Shown piece after piece: positions 9,699-19,706 of a stretch of DNA of 64,000 bases. Source of the DNA: Paraglaciecola polaris LMG 21857 (GTDB lineage Bacteria; Pseudomonadota; Gammaproteobacteria; Enterobacterales; Alteromonadaceae). Within the stretch, counting starts at the first letter, position 1, and the number at the start of each line of letters is the position of its first letter. The notes under the pieces were generated by a model that saw only the letters and a program-made list of their open reading frames with translations, ran no database searches and was not told the DNA's origin. The stretch lies in assembly GCF_000315055.1 (NCBI RefSeq), contig NZ_BAER01000025.1:1-64000 (forward strand). Direction: 5' to 3'. The position numbers were made by a program, and so were the translations under genes.

Positions 9699-11348
9699 AT
9701 GGCTATTCACTCAGAAGCAGGTAAACCAGCGGCACAAGAACAACTCGTTAATGTGGCGCATTTAATTAGTGCCTATTACAGCAATAAACCTGATAAAAGT
9801 GATGTAAGCCAAGGGGTCACTTTTGGTACCTCTGGGCACAGGGGGAGTGCGTTTAAAAATACCTTTACGGATACCCACATTGCTGCGATTAGCCAGGCCC
9901 TAGCCGAGTATCGTGATGCTAATGGTATCACTGGGCCAATGTACGTTGGCATGGATACCCACGCGCTCTCTGAAGCTGCATTTACTACTGCAATTGAAGT
10001 ATTGGCAGCTAACCAAGTAAAGCTGGTCGTTCAACAAGAACGTGGTTATACACCTACGCCAGTTATTAGCCATGCAATATTAGATTACAACGACGGAAAA
10101 GACACAGGGTTAGCTGATGGCGTGGTTATTACACCATCCCATAATCCGCCTGAAGACGGTGGATTTAAGTATAATCCACCCCATGGTGGCCCGGCTGATA
10201 GCGATGTCACTAATCAGATTCAAGCCCGTGCAAATGCGCTAATTCAAGCTGATTTACAAGGTGTGAAACGCATGTCCTACCAAATCGCCTGTGATACTGG
10301 TTTGGTACAAGAAGTCGACTTCTCCGATAATTACATTAATCAGCTTGATCAAGTTGTTGATATGCAGGCTATTGCAAATGCAGGATTGAAGTTAGGTACG
10401 GATCCACTTGGCGGAGCAGGTCTACATTATTGGGATAAAATAGCTAAGCGCTACGGTTTAAATATTGATGTGGTTAACCGTAAAGTTGATCATCAGTTTG
10501 GTTTTATGCGCCGTGATAAAGATGGCAAAATCCGTATGGACTGTTCGTCACAATATGCCATGGCGGGTTTGATAGATTTAAAAGATCGCTTTGATTTAGC
10601 GTTTGGTAATGATCCCGACTTTGATCGTCACGGTATCGTGACTAAAACCAACGGTTTAATGAATCCGAATCATTACCTCGCGGTAGCCATAGAATATTTA
10701 TACTCTCATCGAAAAGAATGGCCTGCAGATTTAAAGGTCGGCAAGACACTTGTGTCTAGCAGTATGATTGATCGGGTTGCATTAGATGCAGGGTTAACCG
10801 TTGCTGAAATGCCAGTAGGGTTTAAATGGTTTGTGCAGGGAATGCTTAACAGCAAAATTGGCTTTGCCGGTGAGGAAAGCGCAGGTGGAATATTCTTGCG
10901 TCGTAATGGTAAGCCTTGGGCTACGGATAAAGACGGTATTATTTTGTGTTTATTAGCGGCTGAAATTCTAGCCGTTACTGGCAAAGATCCCAGTGAGCAT
11001 TATCAAGCTTTTACCGAGAAGTTTGGCGCACCGCTTTACACTCGTATCGATGTGGCGGCGACTCATGCACAAAAACAAGCATTGAGCAAAGCGGACAAAA
11101 ACGCGATTACCTCAACAGACCTTGCAGGGGAGCCGATTATCTCTATTCAAACCCATGCATCCGGAAATAATGCCGCTATTGGTGGTGTTAAAGTTGCCAC
11201 GGAAAATGGTTGGTTTGCGGCGCGCCCTTCAGGTACAGAAGAGATATATAAAATATATGCAGAAAGCTTCAATGGTGAAAAGCATTTACAGCTTTTGATC
11301 GAAGAAGCACAAAAACTAGTTGCACGTATATTTGAAAATGTAACCTAA
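9699..11348 (+). CDS. pgm: Phosphoglucomutase (alpha-D-glucose phosphate-specific)
   Basis: Interconverts glucose-1-phosphate and glucose-6-phosphate in the cytoplasm. The protein has 549 residues. The phosphoserine loop is in TPSHNPPEDGGFKYNPPHGG (Ser near residue 146), the metal loop is DPDFDRHG, the sugar-binding loop is GEESAGG, and the C-terminal phosphate-binding loop is RPSGTEEIYKIY. A Shine-Dalgarno AAGGGA precedes the ATG. It links glycogen/maltodextrin phosphorolysis (glgP, next gene) to glycolysis and supplies glucose-1-phosphate for nucleotide sugars. Confidence 0.97.
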   Translation: MAIHSEAGKPAAQEQLVNVAHLISAYYSNKPDKSDVSQGVTFGTSGHRGSAFKNTFTDTHIAAISQALAEYRDANGITGPMYVGMDTHALSEAAFTTAIEVLAANQVKLVVQQERGYTPTPVISHAILDYNDGKDTGLADGVVITPSHNPPEDGGFKYNPPHGGPADSDVTNQIQARANALIQADLQGVKRMSYQIACDTGLVQEVDFSDNYINQLDQVVDMQAIANAGLKLGTDPLGGAGLHYWDKIAKRYGLNIDVVNRKVDHQFGFMRRDKDGKIRMDCSSQYAMAGLIDLKDRFDLAFGNDPDFDRHGIVTKTNGLMNPNHYLAVAIEYLYSHRKEWPADLKVGKTLVSSSMIDRVALDAGLTVAEMPVGFKWFVQGMLNSKIGFAGEESAGGIFLRRNGKPWATDKDGIILCLLAAEILAVTGKDPSEHYQAFTEKFGAPLYTRIDVAATHAQKQALSKADKNAITSTDLAGEPIISIQTHASGNNAAIGGVKVATENGWFAARPSGTEEIYKIYAESFNGEKHLQLLIEEAQKLVARIFENVT

Positions 11349-11384
11349 TAAACATGTAACCATATTGTTTGTTTTACCTTTTGC

Positions 11385-11420
11385 AAAAGGCGGTTGAATA
11401 CGTATTCAACCGCCTTTTTT
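11385..11420 (+). terminator. Perfect-palindrome Rho-independent terminator of pgm (embeds a LacI-type operator sequence)
   Basis: A perfect 34-base palindrome (16-base stems around a CG centre), beginning AAAAGGCGG and ending CCGCCTTTT, is followed by further Ts. It is a strong terminator for seqA-pgm and could work in both directions. Its core, TGAATACGTATTCA at 11395-11408, has the form of a LacI-family operator and resembles the site at 22478-22491. Confidence 0.9.
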
Positions 11421-11558
11421 GTTTATTTAACCGATTTTTAACAGATTAATCCCGATATTCCTGCTAAAACTATTCTCAGTTTATTTTTGTAATTTTATTA
11501 CGGAATGTATCTCCATGATATTAACCGTTTTTTAACAAGTATTGGTTGAGGCAGCACA

Positions 11559-14054
11559 ATGACAACAAAAAGCATTAAACGAGGAACTAAAAAAACCGTT
11601 GGGTCCAGTAGCACACCGCTAAACAAAGCAGAACTTAAAGCGGCTATCGTCAAACACTTGCATTGCTCATTAGGCACAGATGAAAACAAAGCGAACAATC
11701 ATGCTTGGTGGAAAGCAACATGTGCTTCTGTGCAAGAGCATGTGCTGGAAGGGTTGCGTAAAACACAGAAATCTCATTATCTCAATGATACTCGAGCCGT
11801 GCATTATTTTTCTGCGGAATTTTTAATGGGTCGACTGACCTCAAACAACCTACATAATTTAGGTTTATTTGAGCAAACTGAAAAAGCGCTCAATGAACTG
11901 GGTGTAAATCTAACTGATATCATGGAAGAAGAACAAGATATGGCGTTGGGTAATGGTGGCTTAGGGCGTCTCGCGGCCTGTTTTATTGACTCGCTTGCTA
12001 CCCTTGATTTACCTGCTGTTGGTTATGGTCTGCATTACGAGCATGGTTTATTTCGCCAAGAAATTAAAAATGGTGAACAAATTGAACGCCCAGATAGTTG
12101 GCGAGATTATGGTAATCCCTGGGAGATTTGTCGCCCAGAGTCTATCCAAGACATTCCCTTATTTGGTTATGTTGAAACAAAATACGGTGAAAATGGCCGC
12201 GTCAGCAAAGAGTGGCATCCTGGTCACATTGTTAAAGGATTACCTTGGGATATTCCCGTTGTTGGATACGGTGGAAAAACGGTTAACGTCTTACGCTTGT
12301 GGCAAAGCCAAGCGTCAGATTATTTCAACTGGGATGTTTTTAATGCCGGGGGCTACGTCGATGCGCAAAAAGAAAATGTGCAAGCTGAAACCATTTCCAA
12401 AGTACTTTATCCGAACGATGAAACAGAAGCAGGCAAAGAACTACGCCTTATTCAACAGTATTTCTTCAGCGCATGTTCGTTAAAAGATATTATTCGCCGT
12501 TACAAGCGTGCTCACGGAGACGATTGGAGCCGTTTTTCAGAGCAAGTGGTGATTCAATTAAATGACACACATCCTGCGGTGGCGATACCTGAATTGATGC
12601 GAATTTTAATCGATCGCGCCGAATTAGACTGGGATTATGCATGGAGCATTTGTAGCAAAACATTTGCCTATACCAACCATACTTTATTGCCTGAAGCGTT
12701 AGAAAAATGGCCAGCCCGTATGTTTGAAAAAATATTACCCCGGCATTTAGAAATTATTTATGAAATCAACCATAGATTTATGGATCAAGTGGAAGCGGTG
12801 TGGCCAGGCAACAATGCAATCAAACAGAAATTGTCAATTATTGAAGAAGGTGCCGAAAAAATGGTGCGTATGGGTAACCTATCGGTTATCGGTTCGTTTG
12901 CCGTCAATGGTGTGGCCGAAATCCATTCTGCTCTGGTTAAAAAAGATTTGTTTCCTGAATTTAATCATATGTGGCCTGATAAATTGACCAATGTAACCAA
13001 CGGCATTACGCCCCGGCGCTGGTTAAAGGCCTGTAACCCGGCTTTATCACAATTGATTGACGGCAAGATAGGTAACGATTGGCCGTTGCATTTGCACAAG
13101 TTACAGGGGTTGGCCGAATTTGCCGATGACGCTAAGTTCCAAAAACAGTTTATGAAAATTAAACATGATAATAAGACTCAACTTGCCAAAGAAGTATTCA
13201 CCCTAACGGGCGTTGAAATTGATCCCAATGCTATCTTTGACGTGCAGATAAAGCGTTTACATGAGTACAAACGTCAACACTTAAACTTGTTACATATAAT
13301 GGCGTTATATCGTCGTTTATTGGAAAATCCCCAGTACGATATTCACCCACGAGTATTTTTGTTTGGCGCTAAGGCTGCACCGGGATACAAATTGGCCAAG
13401 GATATTATTTATGCCATTAATAAAGTGGCTGAAAAAATCAATAATGACCCCAGAGTCAATCACAAATTAAAAGTGGTGTTTTTGCCTAATTATCGCGTGA
13501 GCTTGGCGGAGAAAATGATTCCTGCGGCGGACATATCAGAGCAAATTTCGACGGCAGGCAAAGAAGCATCCGGCACGGGGAACATGAAGTTATCGTTAAA
13601 CGGTGCATTAACGGTGGGCACATTAGATGGTGCAAATATTGAAATTGCTGAAGAAGTAGGGGACGAGAACATCTTTATATTTGGTCTTACTGTGGATGAA
13701 GTTGAAACGCTTGACCGCAAAGGATACAACCCGTTTGATTATTATGACAACAACCGTGAGCTTAAAGCGGTACTTGACTGGTTAGACAGTGATTACTTTA
13801 CCCCAGGTAAACCGGGCGCATTATCATCACTGAAACGCAGTATGTTAGAAGGAGGCGACCCGTATAAAGTGTTAGCCGATTTTGTGTCATATAGTGATGC
13901 GCAAGCACTGGCAGACAAAGCGTATAAAGATAGCGCTAAGTGGGCAAAGATGGCGATTTTAAACACCGCTCGTATGGGGAAATTCACCTCTGACCGCTCA
14001 ATAAAGGACTATGTAGAACGTATCTGGAAACTCGTTCCATGCGAGGTGGAATAG
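11559..14054 (+). CDS. glgP: Glycogen/maltodextrin phosphorylase
   Basis: A GT35 alpha-glucan phosphorylase that releases glucose-1-phosphate from glycogen or maltodextrins. At 831 residues it has the usual length. Early conserved segments are [10 protein letters not shown] and [14 protein letters not shown]. The pyridoxal-phosphate lysine sits in [19 protein letters not shown]. Its place next to pgm gives a direct route to glucose-6-phosphate. Whether it prefers glycogen (GlgP) or maltodextrin (MalP) cannot be decided here; no other glg genes are in the window, and a maltodextrin uptake cluster lies 9 kb downstream. Confidence 0.95.
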   Translation: MTTKSIKRGTKKTVGSSSTPLNKAELKAAIVKHLHCSLGTDENKANNHAWWKATCASVQEHVLEGLRKTQKSHYLNDTRAVHYFSAEFLMGRLTSNNLHNLGLFEQTEKALNELGVNLTDIMEEEQDMALGNGGLGRLAACFIDSLATLDLPAVGYGLHYEHGLFRQEIKNGEQIERPDSWRDYGNPWEICRPESIQDIPLFGYVETKYGENGRVSKEWHPGHIVKGLPWDIPVVGYGGKTVNVLRLWQSQASDYFNWDVFNAGGYVDAQKENVQAETISKVLYPNDETEAGKELRLIQQYFFSACSLKDIIRRYKRAHGDDWSRFSEQVVIQLNDTHPAVAIPELMRILIDRAELDWDYAWSICSKTFAYTNHTLLPEALEKWPARMFEKILPRHLEIIYEINHRFMDQVEAVWPGNNAIKQKLSIIEEGAEKMVRMGNLSVIGSFAVNGVAEIHSALVKKDLFPEFNHMWPDKLTNVTNGITPRRWLKACNPALSQLIDGKIGNDWPLHLHKLQGLAEFADDAKFQKQFMKIKHDNKTQLAKEVFTLTGVEIDPNAIFDVQIKRLHEYKRQHLNLLHIMALYRRLLENPQYDIHPRVFLFGAKAAPGYKLAKDIIYAINKVAEKINNDPRVNHKLKVVFLPNYRVSLAEKMIPAADISEQISTAGKEASGTGNMKLSLNGALTVGTLDGANIEIAEEVGDENIFIFGLTVDEVETLDRKGYNPFDYYDNNRELKAVLDWLDSDYFTPGKPGALSSLKRSMLEGGDPYKVLADFVSYSDAQALADKAYKDSAKWAKMAILNTARMGKFTSDRSIKDYVERIWKLVPCEVE

Positions 14055-14083
14055 TCTTATCCTGATCCTATGTTTAACAACAG

Positions 14084-14108
14084 AATGGCTTTAACCCAAG
14101 CCATTTTC
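14084..14108 (+). terminator. Candidate glgP terminator hairpin
   Basis: An 8-base stem (AATGGCTT / AAGCCATT) with a six-base loop lies 30 bases after the glgP stop and is followed by a short TT tract. A moderate Rho-independent terminator candidate. Confidence 0.5.
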
Positions 14109-14215
14109 CTGTAGACTAAGGTCATATATGGAAAGTCTGAACGATAGTTTGGACTTTGTTTTCCTAATTAGAATAGACACTCAGTGTCAGAAGCATTCGG
14201 GGTTCACTTAACTGC

Positions 14216-15547
14216 ATGAAGCCAGTTCACGATTCGTTGCGGACTTTACCTAATCGACATGTTTTTCTAGCGTTAATCGATAAGATGCTTAAGAAAAACC
14301 CTCATCACTCCATGTTATTGATAGACGTGGTGCGTTTTTCTGACGTCAGCAGTAGTTTTGGTTACGAACTTGGCGACGAATTGCTACTTAATATTGCGAA
14401 TCGAATTTGTTATTTATTTGCCGGACATGATGCTCATCTGGGGCGTATCAGTGGGGATATCTTTGGCTTAGTGATACCTGGTAAATTTAGCCAAGTTCAG
14501 CTGCAACGCTTCTATATTCATCTTATTGATCATTTTAAAACCCCTATTGCGGTAGGCGACCATTCGTTTATTGCTGATTTTAACGTGGGTGGCGTATCCA
14601 ATGAAGAATCAGCCGTGGCGGCAAGTCAGTTTTTTACTCGGGTAGAATCAGCGCTTAAGCAAGCTAAGCAAAATCGTTATGACAATTTCTGTTATATGAG
14701 TTTGGTTGATAAACCGGATAATAGTCGTTCAATTACCCTCAAGGCAGATTTAAAGCGTGCCTTGTCGCATAACGAATTAGAGATTTACTATCAACCCAAA
14801 GTCAATTTACGTACCCTTCAGATCACTGGCGCCGAGTGCTTATTACGCTGGAATCATCCTTTAGACGGCATATTGTTTCCAGGAGCACTGATCGAAGCTG
14901 CTGAATCCTACAATATGATGAACGAAATGGGTTATTGGGTCCTTGAAGCTGCGTTTAAGGGAGCCCAACAACTGACCGCGGCTAATATTCATCTCAAGCT
15001 GTCAGTTAATATGTCACCTACTCAATTATATGATCCACACTTCGTCGATCATTTAGCGCGATTTGCCCGTATTTATGCCGTAGACCTTAAGCAGATTGAG
15101 ATCGAGTTGACCGAAGACGTTGCTTTGTCGAATTCTTTCGGTGTGACTACTCAACTCACACAAATACGTGCGCTGGGCGTTTCTGTTGCCATTGATGACT
15201 TTGGTAAAGGTTATTCCAACTTGGCCTATATGCGCAACATCGAACTGGATACCATCAAAGTAGACAAAACTTTTGTCATGGAATTAGGTGAAAGCCCAAT
15301 CAACCGAGCAGTCATCGAAGCATCTAAATTAATTGCCACAGCAGCGAACTGCGAAGTGGTTGCTGAGGGGATTGAAAATATTCATCAACTTCATGTTTTA
15401 CGTGAAATTGGTATAGTCGAAGGTCAAGGGTTTTTGTTTTCCAGAGCGGTACCCTTGCCTGAATTTATAGCGTTAACCCAACAAGACTTTATTGTGGGTA
15501 ATTCTCACGCACGTCGTACGGATACAGATAATAAGCGTCACGGCTAA
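14216..15547 (+). CDS. Degenerate GGDEF plus EAL-domain c-di-GMP phosphodiesterase
   Basis: A 443-residue cytoplasmic protein. Residues about 8-165 are a GGDEF-like domain whose active site reads SGDIF, so it is probably not a cyclase. Residues about 180-430 are an EAL domain with ECLLRW in place of EALLRW, but the key residues remain: the Glu of ECL, NMSP, ELTED, IDDFGKGYS, the Lys of DTIKVDKTF and VAEGIE. It is probably an active c-di-GMP phosphodiesterase. No sensor domain or membrane segment is visible, so the input signal is unknown. Confidence 0.88.
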   Translation: MKPVHDSLRTLPNRHVFLALIDKMLKKNPHHSMLLIDVVRFSDVSSSFGYELGDELLLNIANRICYLFAGHDAHLGRISGDIFGLVIPGKFSQVQLQRFYIHLIDHFKTPIAVGDHSFIADFNVGGVSNEESAVAASQFFTRVESALKQAKQNRYDNFCYMSLVDKPDNSRSITLKADLKRALSHNELEIYYQPKVNLRTLQITGAECLLRWNHPLDGILFPGALIEAAESYNMMNEMGYWVLEAAFKGAQQLTAANIHLKLSVNMSPTQLYDPHFVDHLARFARIYAVDLKQIEIELTEDVALSNSFGVTTQLTQIRALGVSVAIDDFGKGYSNLAYMRNIELDTIKVDKTFVMELGESPINRAVIEASKLIATAANCEVVAEGIENIHQLHVLREIGIVEGQGFLFSRAVPLPEFIALTQQDFIVGNSHARRTDTDNKRHG

Positions 15548-15613
15548 CACGTAATCCGTAGCAAGCGAACCAGTGAAATACTCACGTTATTAACCAAAGC
15601 CAGCAGGGCATTT

Positions 15614-16666
15614 ATGCATACACAAGACATCTCTATAATGATCAACAGCTTGTTAGAAAATGGACAGTTTCTGACAATGTCGCGACAGCAACCCGACGCA
15701 CTGAAAAATCGAGTGAATTTTTCGTTAGCGAATAATACTAAGGTTTGCATTCAAGGCCCGGGGATCATTTCGTTCACGCCTCAGGTACCAGGCGATAAAG
15801 CCATTATCTTGTCTTGTGGGATCCACGGTAATGAAACTGCACCCATAGAGATTTGTGAGCAGTACGTGTCTGATATTCTTCTTGGTAACATAGCGGTGGC
15901 TCACCGGGTTTTATTTATTTTTGGTAATTTGCCCGCCATGGAGACAGGAACACGCTTCATAAAAGAAAATTTAAATCGATTGTTTAGTGGCGCTCACGCT
16001 AACGTGCAGGCTAATGCAAACACATATGAAGTTGCTAGAGCCAAAGAGTTAGAGGAGTCTGTAGCACAATTTTTTAATCTCGGTGGAGCCCAGGAAACCC
16101 GTTATCATTACGATCTGCATACGGCTATTCGCCCTTCTAAGAACGAGAAATTTGCGGTTTATCCGTTTCTACATGGTAAAGCACATAGCCGTGAGCAATT
16201 GAGTTTTTTACTTGCCTGCGGCATTGATACTTTCTTACTATCGGGAAGCGCGACAACGACTTTTAGTTACTTTTCGTCTCACCAGTTTGATGCCCACGCG
16301 TTTACCGTTGAATTGGGCAAGGTACAGGCTTTCGGACAAAATGATATGACCCGTTTTAGTCAGGTTCAAAACACCATGAAGCGTTTTATTTGCGGCCAAG
16401 CTATTGAGGTTAAATCATTCAATAATGGAGATTTCTCTATTTATCAGGTCAATCAAGTCATCAATAAAAGTCAAAATGATTTTGCGCTGGATTTTGCCGA
16501 TGATTTACCTAACTTTAGCGACTTTACAGCCGGAACATTACTGGCTCACGAAACAGGCTGTGAATTTAGAGCACAGTATGACGGTGAAGCAGTGGTTTTC
16601 CCAAACGCAAATGTTGCCATAGGACAAAGGGCTATTTTGACAGTCGTTCCGACCAATATTGAGTAA
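15614..16666 (+). CDS. astE: Succinylglutamate desuccinylase AstE
   Basis: AstE catalyses the last step of the arginine succinyltransferase pathway, splitting N2-succinylglutamate into succinate and glutamate. The 350-residue M14-type zinc hydrolase has CGIHGNETAPIEI (zinc-binding His and Glu), an NLNRLFSG segment and YDLHTAIRPSK (third zinc ligand). The C-terminal half carries the beta domain of the AstE/ASPA family. The other ast genes are not in the window, so here the gene stands alone. Confidence 0.93.
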   Translation: MHTQDISIMINSLLENGQFLTMSRQQPDALKNRVNFSLANNTKVCIQGPGIISFTPQVPGDKAIILSCGIHGNETAPIEICEQYVSDILLGNIAVAHRVLFIFGNLPAMETGTRFIKENLNRLFSGAHANVQANANTYEVARAKELEESVAQFFNLGGAQETRYHYDLHTAIRPSKNEKFAVYPFLHGKAHSREQLSFLLACGIDTFLLSGSATTTFSYFSSHQFDAHAFTVELGKVQAFGQNDMTRFSQVQNTMKRFICGQAIEVKSFNNGDFSIYQVNQVINKSQNDFALDFADDLPNFSDFTAGTLLAHETGCEFRAQYDGEAVVFPNANVAIGQRAILTVVPTNIE

Positions 16667-16769
16667 ACTATGCGAGTTTTGTTACAAAATTGTCTTCTAA
16701 TCAAATGAGTCATTTAGCGATTATTTGCTAACGTAAATCATTAATAGGGTAAATCGCCAAGGAAAGATT

Positions 16770-17096
16770 ATGATCATGACAACCACCCCCAATATTGAAG
16801 GGAAAAAAATAGAGCGTTACTGCGGCATAGTTGTCGGTGAAGCCGTTATGGGGGCAAATGTTTTTCGCGATATATTTGCCGCTATTCGTGATGTAGTTGG
16901 TGGGCGCTCAGGGGCCTATGAAGATGAGTTAACCAATGCCCGTAAAATAGGCTTTCGTGAACTTGAATCAGAGGCTCGTTCAATGGGCGCCAATGCAGTT
17001 GTGGGTATCGATATTGATTATGAGGTTGTCGGTAAAGGTGGCAGTATGTTGATGGTGAGTATCAGTGGCACTGCGGTGCAATGCGTCGATGTATAA
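16770..17096 (+). CDS. YbjQ/UPF0145-family protein
   Basis: A 108-residue protein of the YbjQ (UPF0145, putative heavy-metal-binding) family. It has [19 protein letters not shown], a central [11 protein letters not shown] segment, and the [18 protein letters not shown] strand pattern. Members form pentameric beta assemblies of unknown function. AGGAAAG precedes the ATG at 16770; a second in-frame ATG lies at 16776. It stands alone after astE and is convergent with the DUF2897 gene. Confidence 0.88.
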   Translation: MIMTTTPNIEGKKIERYCGIVVGEAVMGANVFRDIFAAIRDVVGGRSGAYEDELTNARKIGFRELESEARSMGANAVVGIDIDYEVVGKGGSMLMVSISGTAVQCVDV

Positions 17097-17163
17097 TCAC
17101 TCGTTTACAATTATCTAGTACTTGAATGTTAGGCTAATCACCCACACCCGTTTACCGACGGGC

Positions 17164-17319
17164 TTATTTCTTATCCCAGTCGTCGTCATCAAAATTATCG
17201 TTGTTATCTTTTGTCGGTTTTGGCAGTTTAGTCTTGGCACTTTGTTGTAATAAAAATATATTGCCTAAGATGAATCCGAGTACCACTACTATGATCCCGA
17301 CGACTATCCAAATATTCAT
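17164..17319 (-). CDS. DUF2897-family small membrane protein
   Basis: A 51-residue protein starting [20 protein letters not shown]: one N-terminal transmembrane helix followed by a short, strongly acidic, Asp-rich cytoplasmic or periplasmic tail (DDDDWDKK). This is the pattern of DUF2897, of unknown function. Its ATG overlaps the stop of the M15 peptidase gene by 4 bases (ATGA), so it is translated from the same operon. Confidence 0.75.
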   Translation of the reverse strand: MNIWIVVGIIVVVLGFILGNIFLLQQSAKTKLPKPTKDNNDNFDDDDWDKK

Positions 17320-18011
17320 TTCTGTCCTTTCATTGCGTTTGTTCCACGGTTGAGTATGTACCTCTGATAGAGCATTGGCAAACGACTTAGTATTTGGTCT
17401 TGTCCACAAAGGTGCTCTGTCGCAATAAGGTCATGTAGGCCCGATAGGGTGTGTAGCTGTTGTATTTTTTCTGCCACGGGACGATAGCTAATATGCCAAG
17501 GCTCTGCTGATACGCCGCCATTATATACTCGGTAAGGCAGGTAAAAACCAAATGTATCCCCATGTTCAATTAACCACTGACTCAGGGGACTACAAGGCCC
17601 ATTCTGGCAATACTCATCTGGAACTAATTGTAATTTTTGTCCCGATTTATTTATCGCGATACGATCATAGACATCTAGGTCCGTGCCCCAATGATGACGG
17701 CTCGCACCTGGCAGCGCTGACCATGTTAGTATTGCTGCAATCTTTTGCTCTACACCGAGCGTGGCACCATCTAGTAGTTGCCCTTGCGCGGAATAAAGTG
17801 GTCGTTGACCTTGCCATTTTTGATCCCAGATTAGTTTTTGACGGGTAAAATCGCGAAAACCACTGGCGATACTGATGTCTATGTCGTCTTTTTGAGCGGC
17901 TTTTTGCATTCGTACAAAAGCGTCATAGGTTTGTTTCTCAAGGCGATGGCCATCTTGCGCCTCGCATAAATGCGAGGCATCAATCCCTAACGAATGTGCT
18001 AGGGTAATCAA
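17316..18011 (-). CDS. M15-family D-alanyl-D-alanine carboxypeptidase-like protein (VanY type)
   Basis: A 231-residue peptidase M15B domain protein, expected to trim the terminal D-Ala from peptidoglycan stem peptides. Visible motifs are [13 protein letters not shown], the zinc-binding [13 protein letters not shown] (His and Asp ligands) and EPWHISYRP (third His). No signal peptide is apparent, which is odd for a cell-wall enzyme and leaves export open. The TTG start at 18011 overlaps the dapE stop by 4 bases (TTGA), so translation is coupled. Confidence 0.85.
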   Translation of the reverse strand: MITLAHSLGIDASHLCEAQDGHRLEKQTYDAFVRMQKAAQKDDIDISIASGFRDFTRQKLIWDQKWQGQRPLYSAQGQLLDGATLGVEQKIAAILTWSALPGASRHHWGTDLDVYDRIAINKSGQKLQLVPDEYCQNGPCSPLSQWLIEHGDTFGFYLPYRVYNGGVSAEPWHISYRPVAEKIQQLHTLSGLHDLIATEHLCGQDQILSRLPMLYQRYILNRGTNAMKGQK

Positions 18012-19138
18012 GTCAGTAGTCCTTCCAATATGCTTTCGTATATTTTTGCCAACTCAGCTAGATCAGTAATTTTAACATTTTCATCAATTTTATGAATGGT
18101 GGCATTTACTGGCCCGAGCTCTATAACTTGCGCACCAGTTGGGGCGATGAAACGTCCGTCTGAGGTGCCACCTGCGGTGGATAATTGGGTTTCTCTTCCG
18201 GTGACGGCTTTTATGGCGGCTTGGGTGGCATCAACCAATTTACCTGAATCAGTCAAAAATGGCTGACCATTGAACGTCCAGTCAATCTGATATTCAAAAT
18301 CGTACTTATCTAAAATCGTGGTTACCCGTGCTATTAGTTGTTTGTCAGTTACTTCGGTTGAAAAACGAAAGTTAAAGCAAGCAGCCAAGTCGCCGGGAAT
18401 AACATTACCTGCGCCTGTACCTGAGTTGATATTAGAAACTTGAAAGCTAGTGGGTGGGAATGAGACGTTGCCATCATCCCAATGGGTGTTAGCCAATTCA
18501 GCAAATGCTGGGGCTGAAAGATGAATGGGGTTTTTGGCTAGATGAGGGTAGGCCACATGTCCTTGTATACCTTTGACGATAATATCGCCAGTGAGTGAGC
18601 CGCGGCGGCCATTCTTAACCACATCTCCGACCAATGTAGTACTCGATGGCTCGCCTACCAGGCACCATGTCATTTTTTCGTTTCTGGCTTCTAATGTATC
18701 AATTACGCGGGTCGTACCGTTAATGAAAGGGCCTTCTTCGTCACTGGTAATCAGAAATGCAATTGAGCCACTATGTTCAGGATGTTTGCTTACAAAAGCT
18801 TTTGTTGCCACTAGCATAGCGGCCAAACTGCCTTTCATGTCGGCAGCGCCGCGACCGTACAATTGCCCCTCGTGCTGCGTTGCGGTAAATGGCGGAAATT
18901 TCCATTTATTCGCAGGGCCCGTTGGTACTACGTCCGTGTGCCCTGCGAAGCAAAATAGCGAGCCGCTGTTACCTTTTCGTGCCCACATATTGGTGGTATC
19001 TTCAAATACCATAGGTTCAATATTGAAACCCAGAGGCTGCAGATAATCAGCCATTAACTGCTGACAGCCAGCGTCCTCTGGTGTGACAGACTGACGGTTA
19101 ATTAATTCTTCGGTTAATGTGAGTACTTCACAGCTCAT
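18008..19138 (-). CDS. dapE: Succinyl-diaminopimelate desuccinylase DapE
   Basis: DapE hydrolyses N-succinyl-LL-diaminopimelate in lysine and meso-diaminopimelate synthesis. It is a 376-residue M20 dinuclear zinc enzyme with [26 protein letters not shown], the catalytic Glu in [12 protein letters not shown], and the C-terminal GGTSDGRF segment. Its start overlaps the end of the ArsC-like gene by 4 bases (ATGA), and its end overlaps the M15 peptidase. The four genes form a tightly packed operon with a cell-wall theme. Confidence 0.97.
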   Translation of the reverse strand: MSCEVLTLTEELINRQSVTPEDAGCQQLMADYLQPLGFNIEPMVFEDTTNMWARKGNSGSLFCFAGHTDVVPTGPANKWKFPPFTATQHEGQLYGRGAADMKGSLAAMLVATKAFVSKHPEHSGSIAFLITSDEEGPFINGTTRVIDTLEARNEKMTWCLVGEPSSTTLVGDVVKNGRRGSLTGDIIVKGIQGHVAYPHLAKNPIHLSAPAFAELANTHWDDGNVSFPPTSFQVSNINSGTGAGNVIPGDLAACFNFRFSTEVTDKQLIARVTTILDKYDFEYQIDWTFNGQPFLTDSGKLVDATQAAIKAVTGRETQLSTAGGTSDGRFIAPTGAQVIELGPVNATIHKIDENVKITDLAELAKIYESILEGLLT

Positions 19139-19479
19139 TTGAATATCTCTTGGTATATGGCGTCTTTAAATCCAACTACATGCTGGTCCTGATGGATCAG
19201 CAAGGGGCGTTTTATCATAGCGGGCGCTTCAAGCATTAGGGCTAGGGCAGTGTCTTTTACTAAATTTTCTTTTTGTGCGTCGGGTAATTGTCGAAAAGTG
19301 GTGCCGCGCTTGTTTAATAGGACCTCCCAGCCAACAACCGCTTCAACGTCTGCTAACCATTTTGGATCAACACCGTCTGCGCGATAATCGTGAAATTGAT
19401 ATTCAATATCATTTGATACTAACCATTTTCGTGCTTTTTTAATGGTGTCACAGTTTTTTATACCGTACATAATTGCCAT
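19135..19479 (-). CDS. yffB: ArsC/Spx-family reductase-like protein (YffB)
   Basis: A 114-residue thioredoxin-fold protein of the ArsC/YffB group. The N-terminal [18 protein letters not shown] carries a single redox cysteine in the usual position, followed by [10 protein letters not shown] and the C-terminal IKRPLLIH signature. Substrates of YffB are unknown; arsenate reduction is not implied by the context. The ATG at 19479 has GGTGG about 11 bases upstream; the longer GTG start at 19494 has no Shine-Dalgarno. It heads the yffB-dapE-M15-DUF2897 operon, and yffB-dapE is also the E. coli order. Confidence 0.88.
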   Translation of the reverse strand: MAIMYGIKNCDTIKKARKWLVSNDIEYQFHDYRADGVDPKWLADVEAVVGWEVLLNKRGTTFRQLPDAQKENLVKDTALALMLEAPAMIKRPLLIHQDQHVVGFKDAIYQEIFK

Positions 19480-19706
19480 GGATTGATTTGCCACCTGATA
19501 AAATAATTTAGCCGCTAACTATAACGAGATTAGACGGGTAGGGTAAAGGAGAAACGATAGTTTGCTGGTAAATGCAAAGCGAATATTCATTCCTGCTTTT
19601 TCTTTCACGTTTTTCATAAATACTTTGTTATGAGTTAGTACTAATTATCGCAACATATATTGGCTTACCGCCTTTTATTCCGCGTTTTGTACCACACATT
19701 ATATTA

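Noticed and set aside
11986-12483. 165-codon ORF inside glgP
   Set aside because: It is another frame of a fully conserved phosphorylase gene and resembles no protein family.
18573-19046. 157-codon ORF opposite dapE
   Set aside because: Antisense shadow of the conserved dapE coding sequence; no ribosome-binding site or family resemblance.
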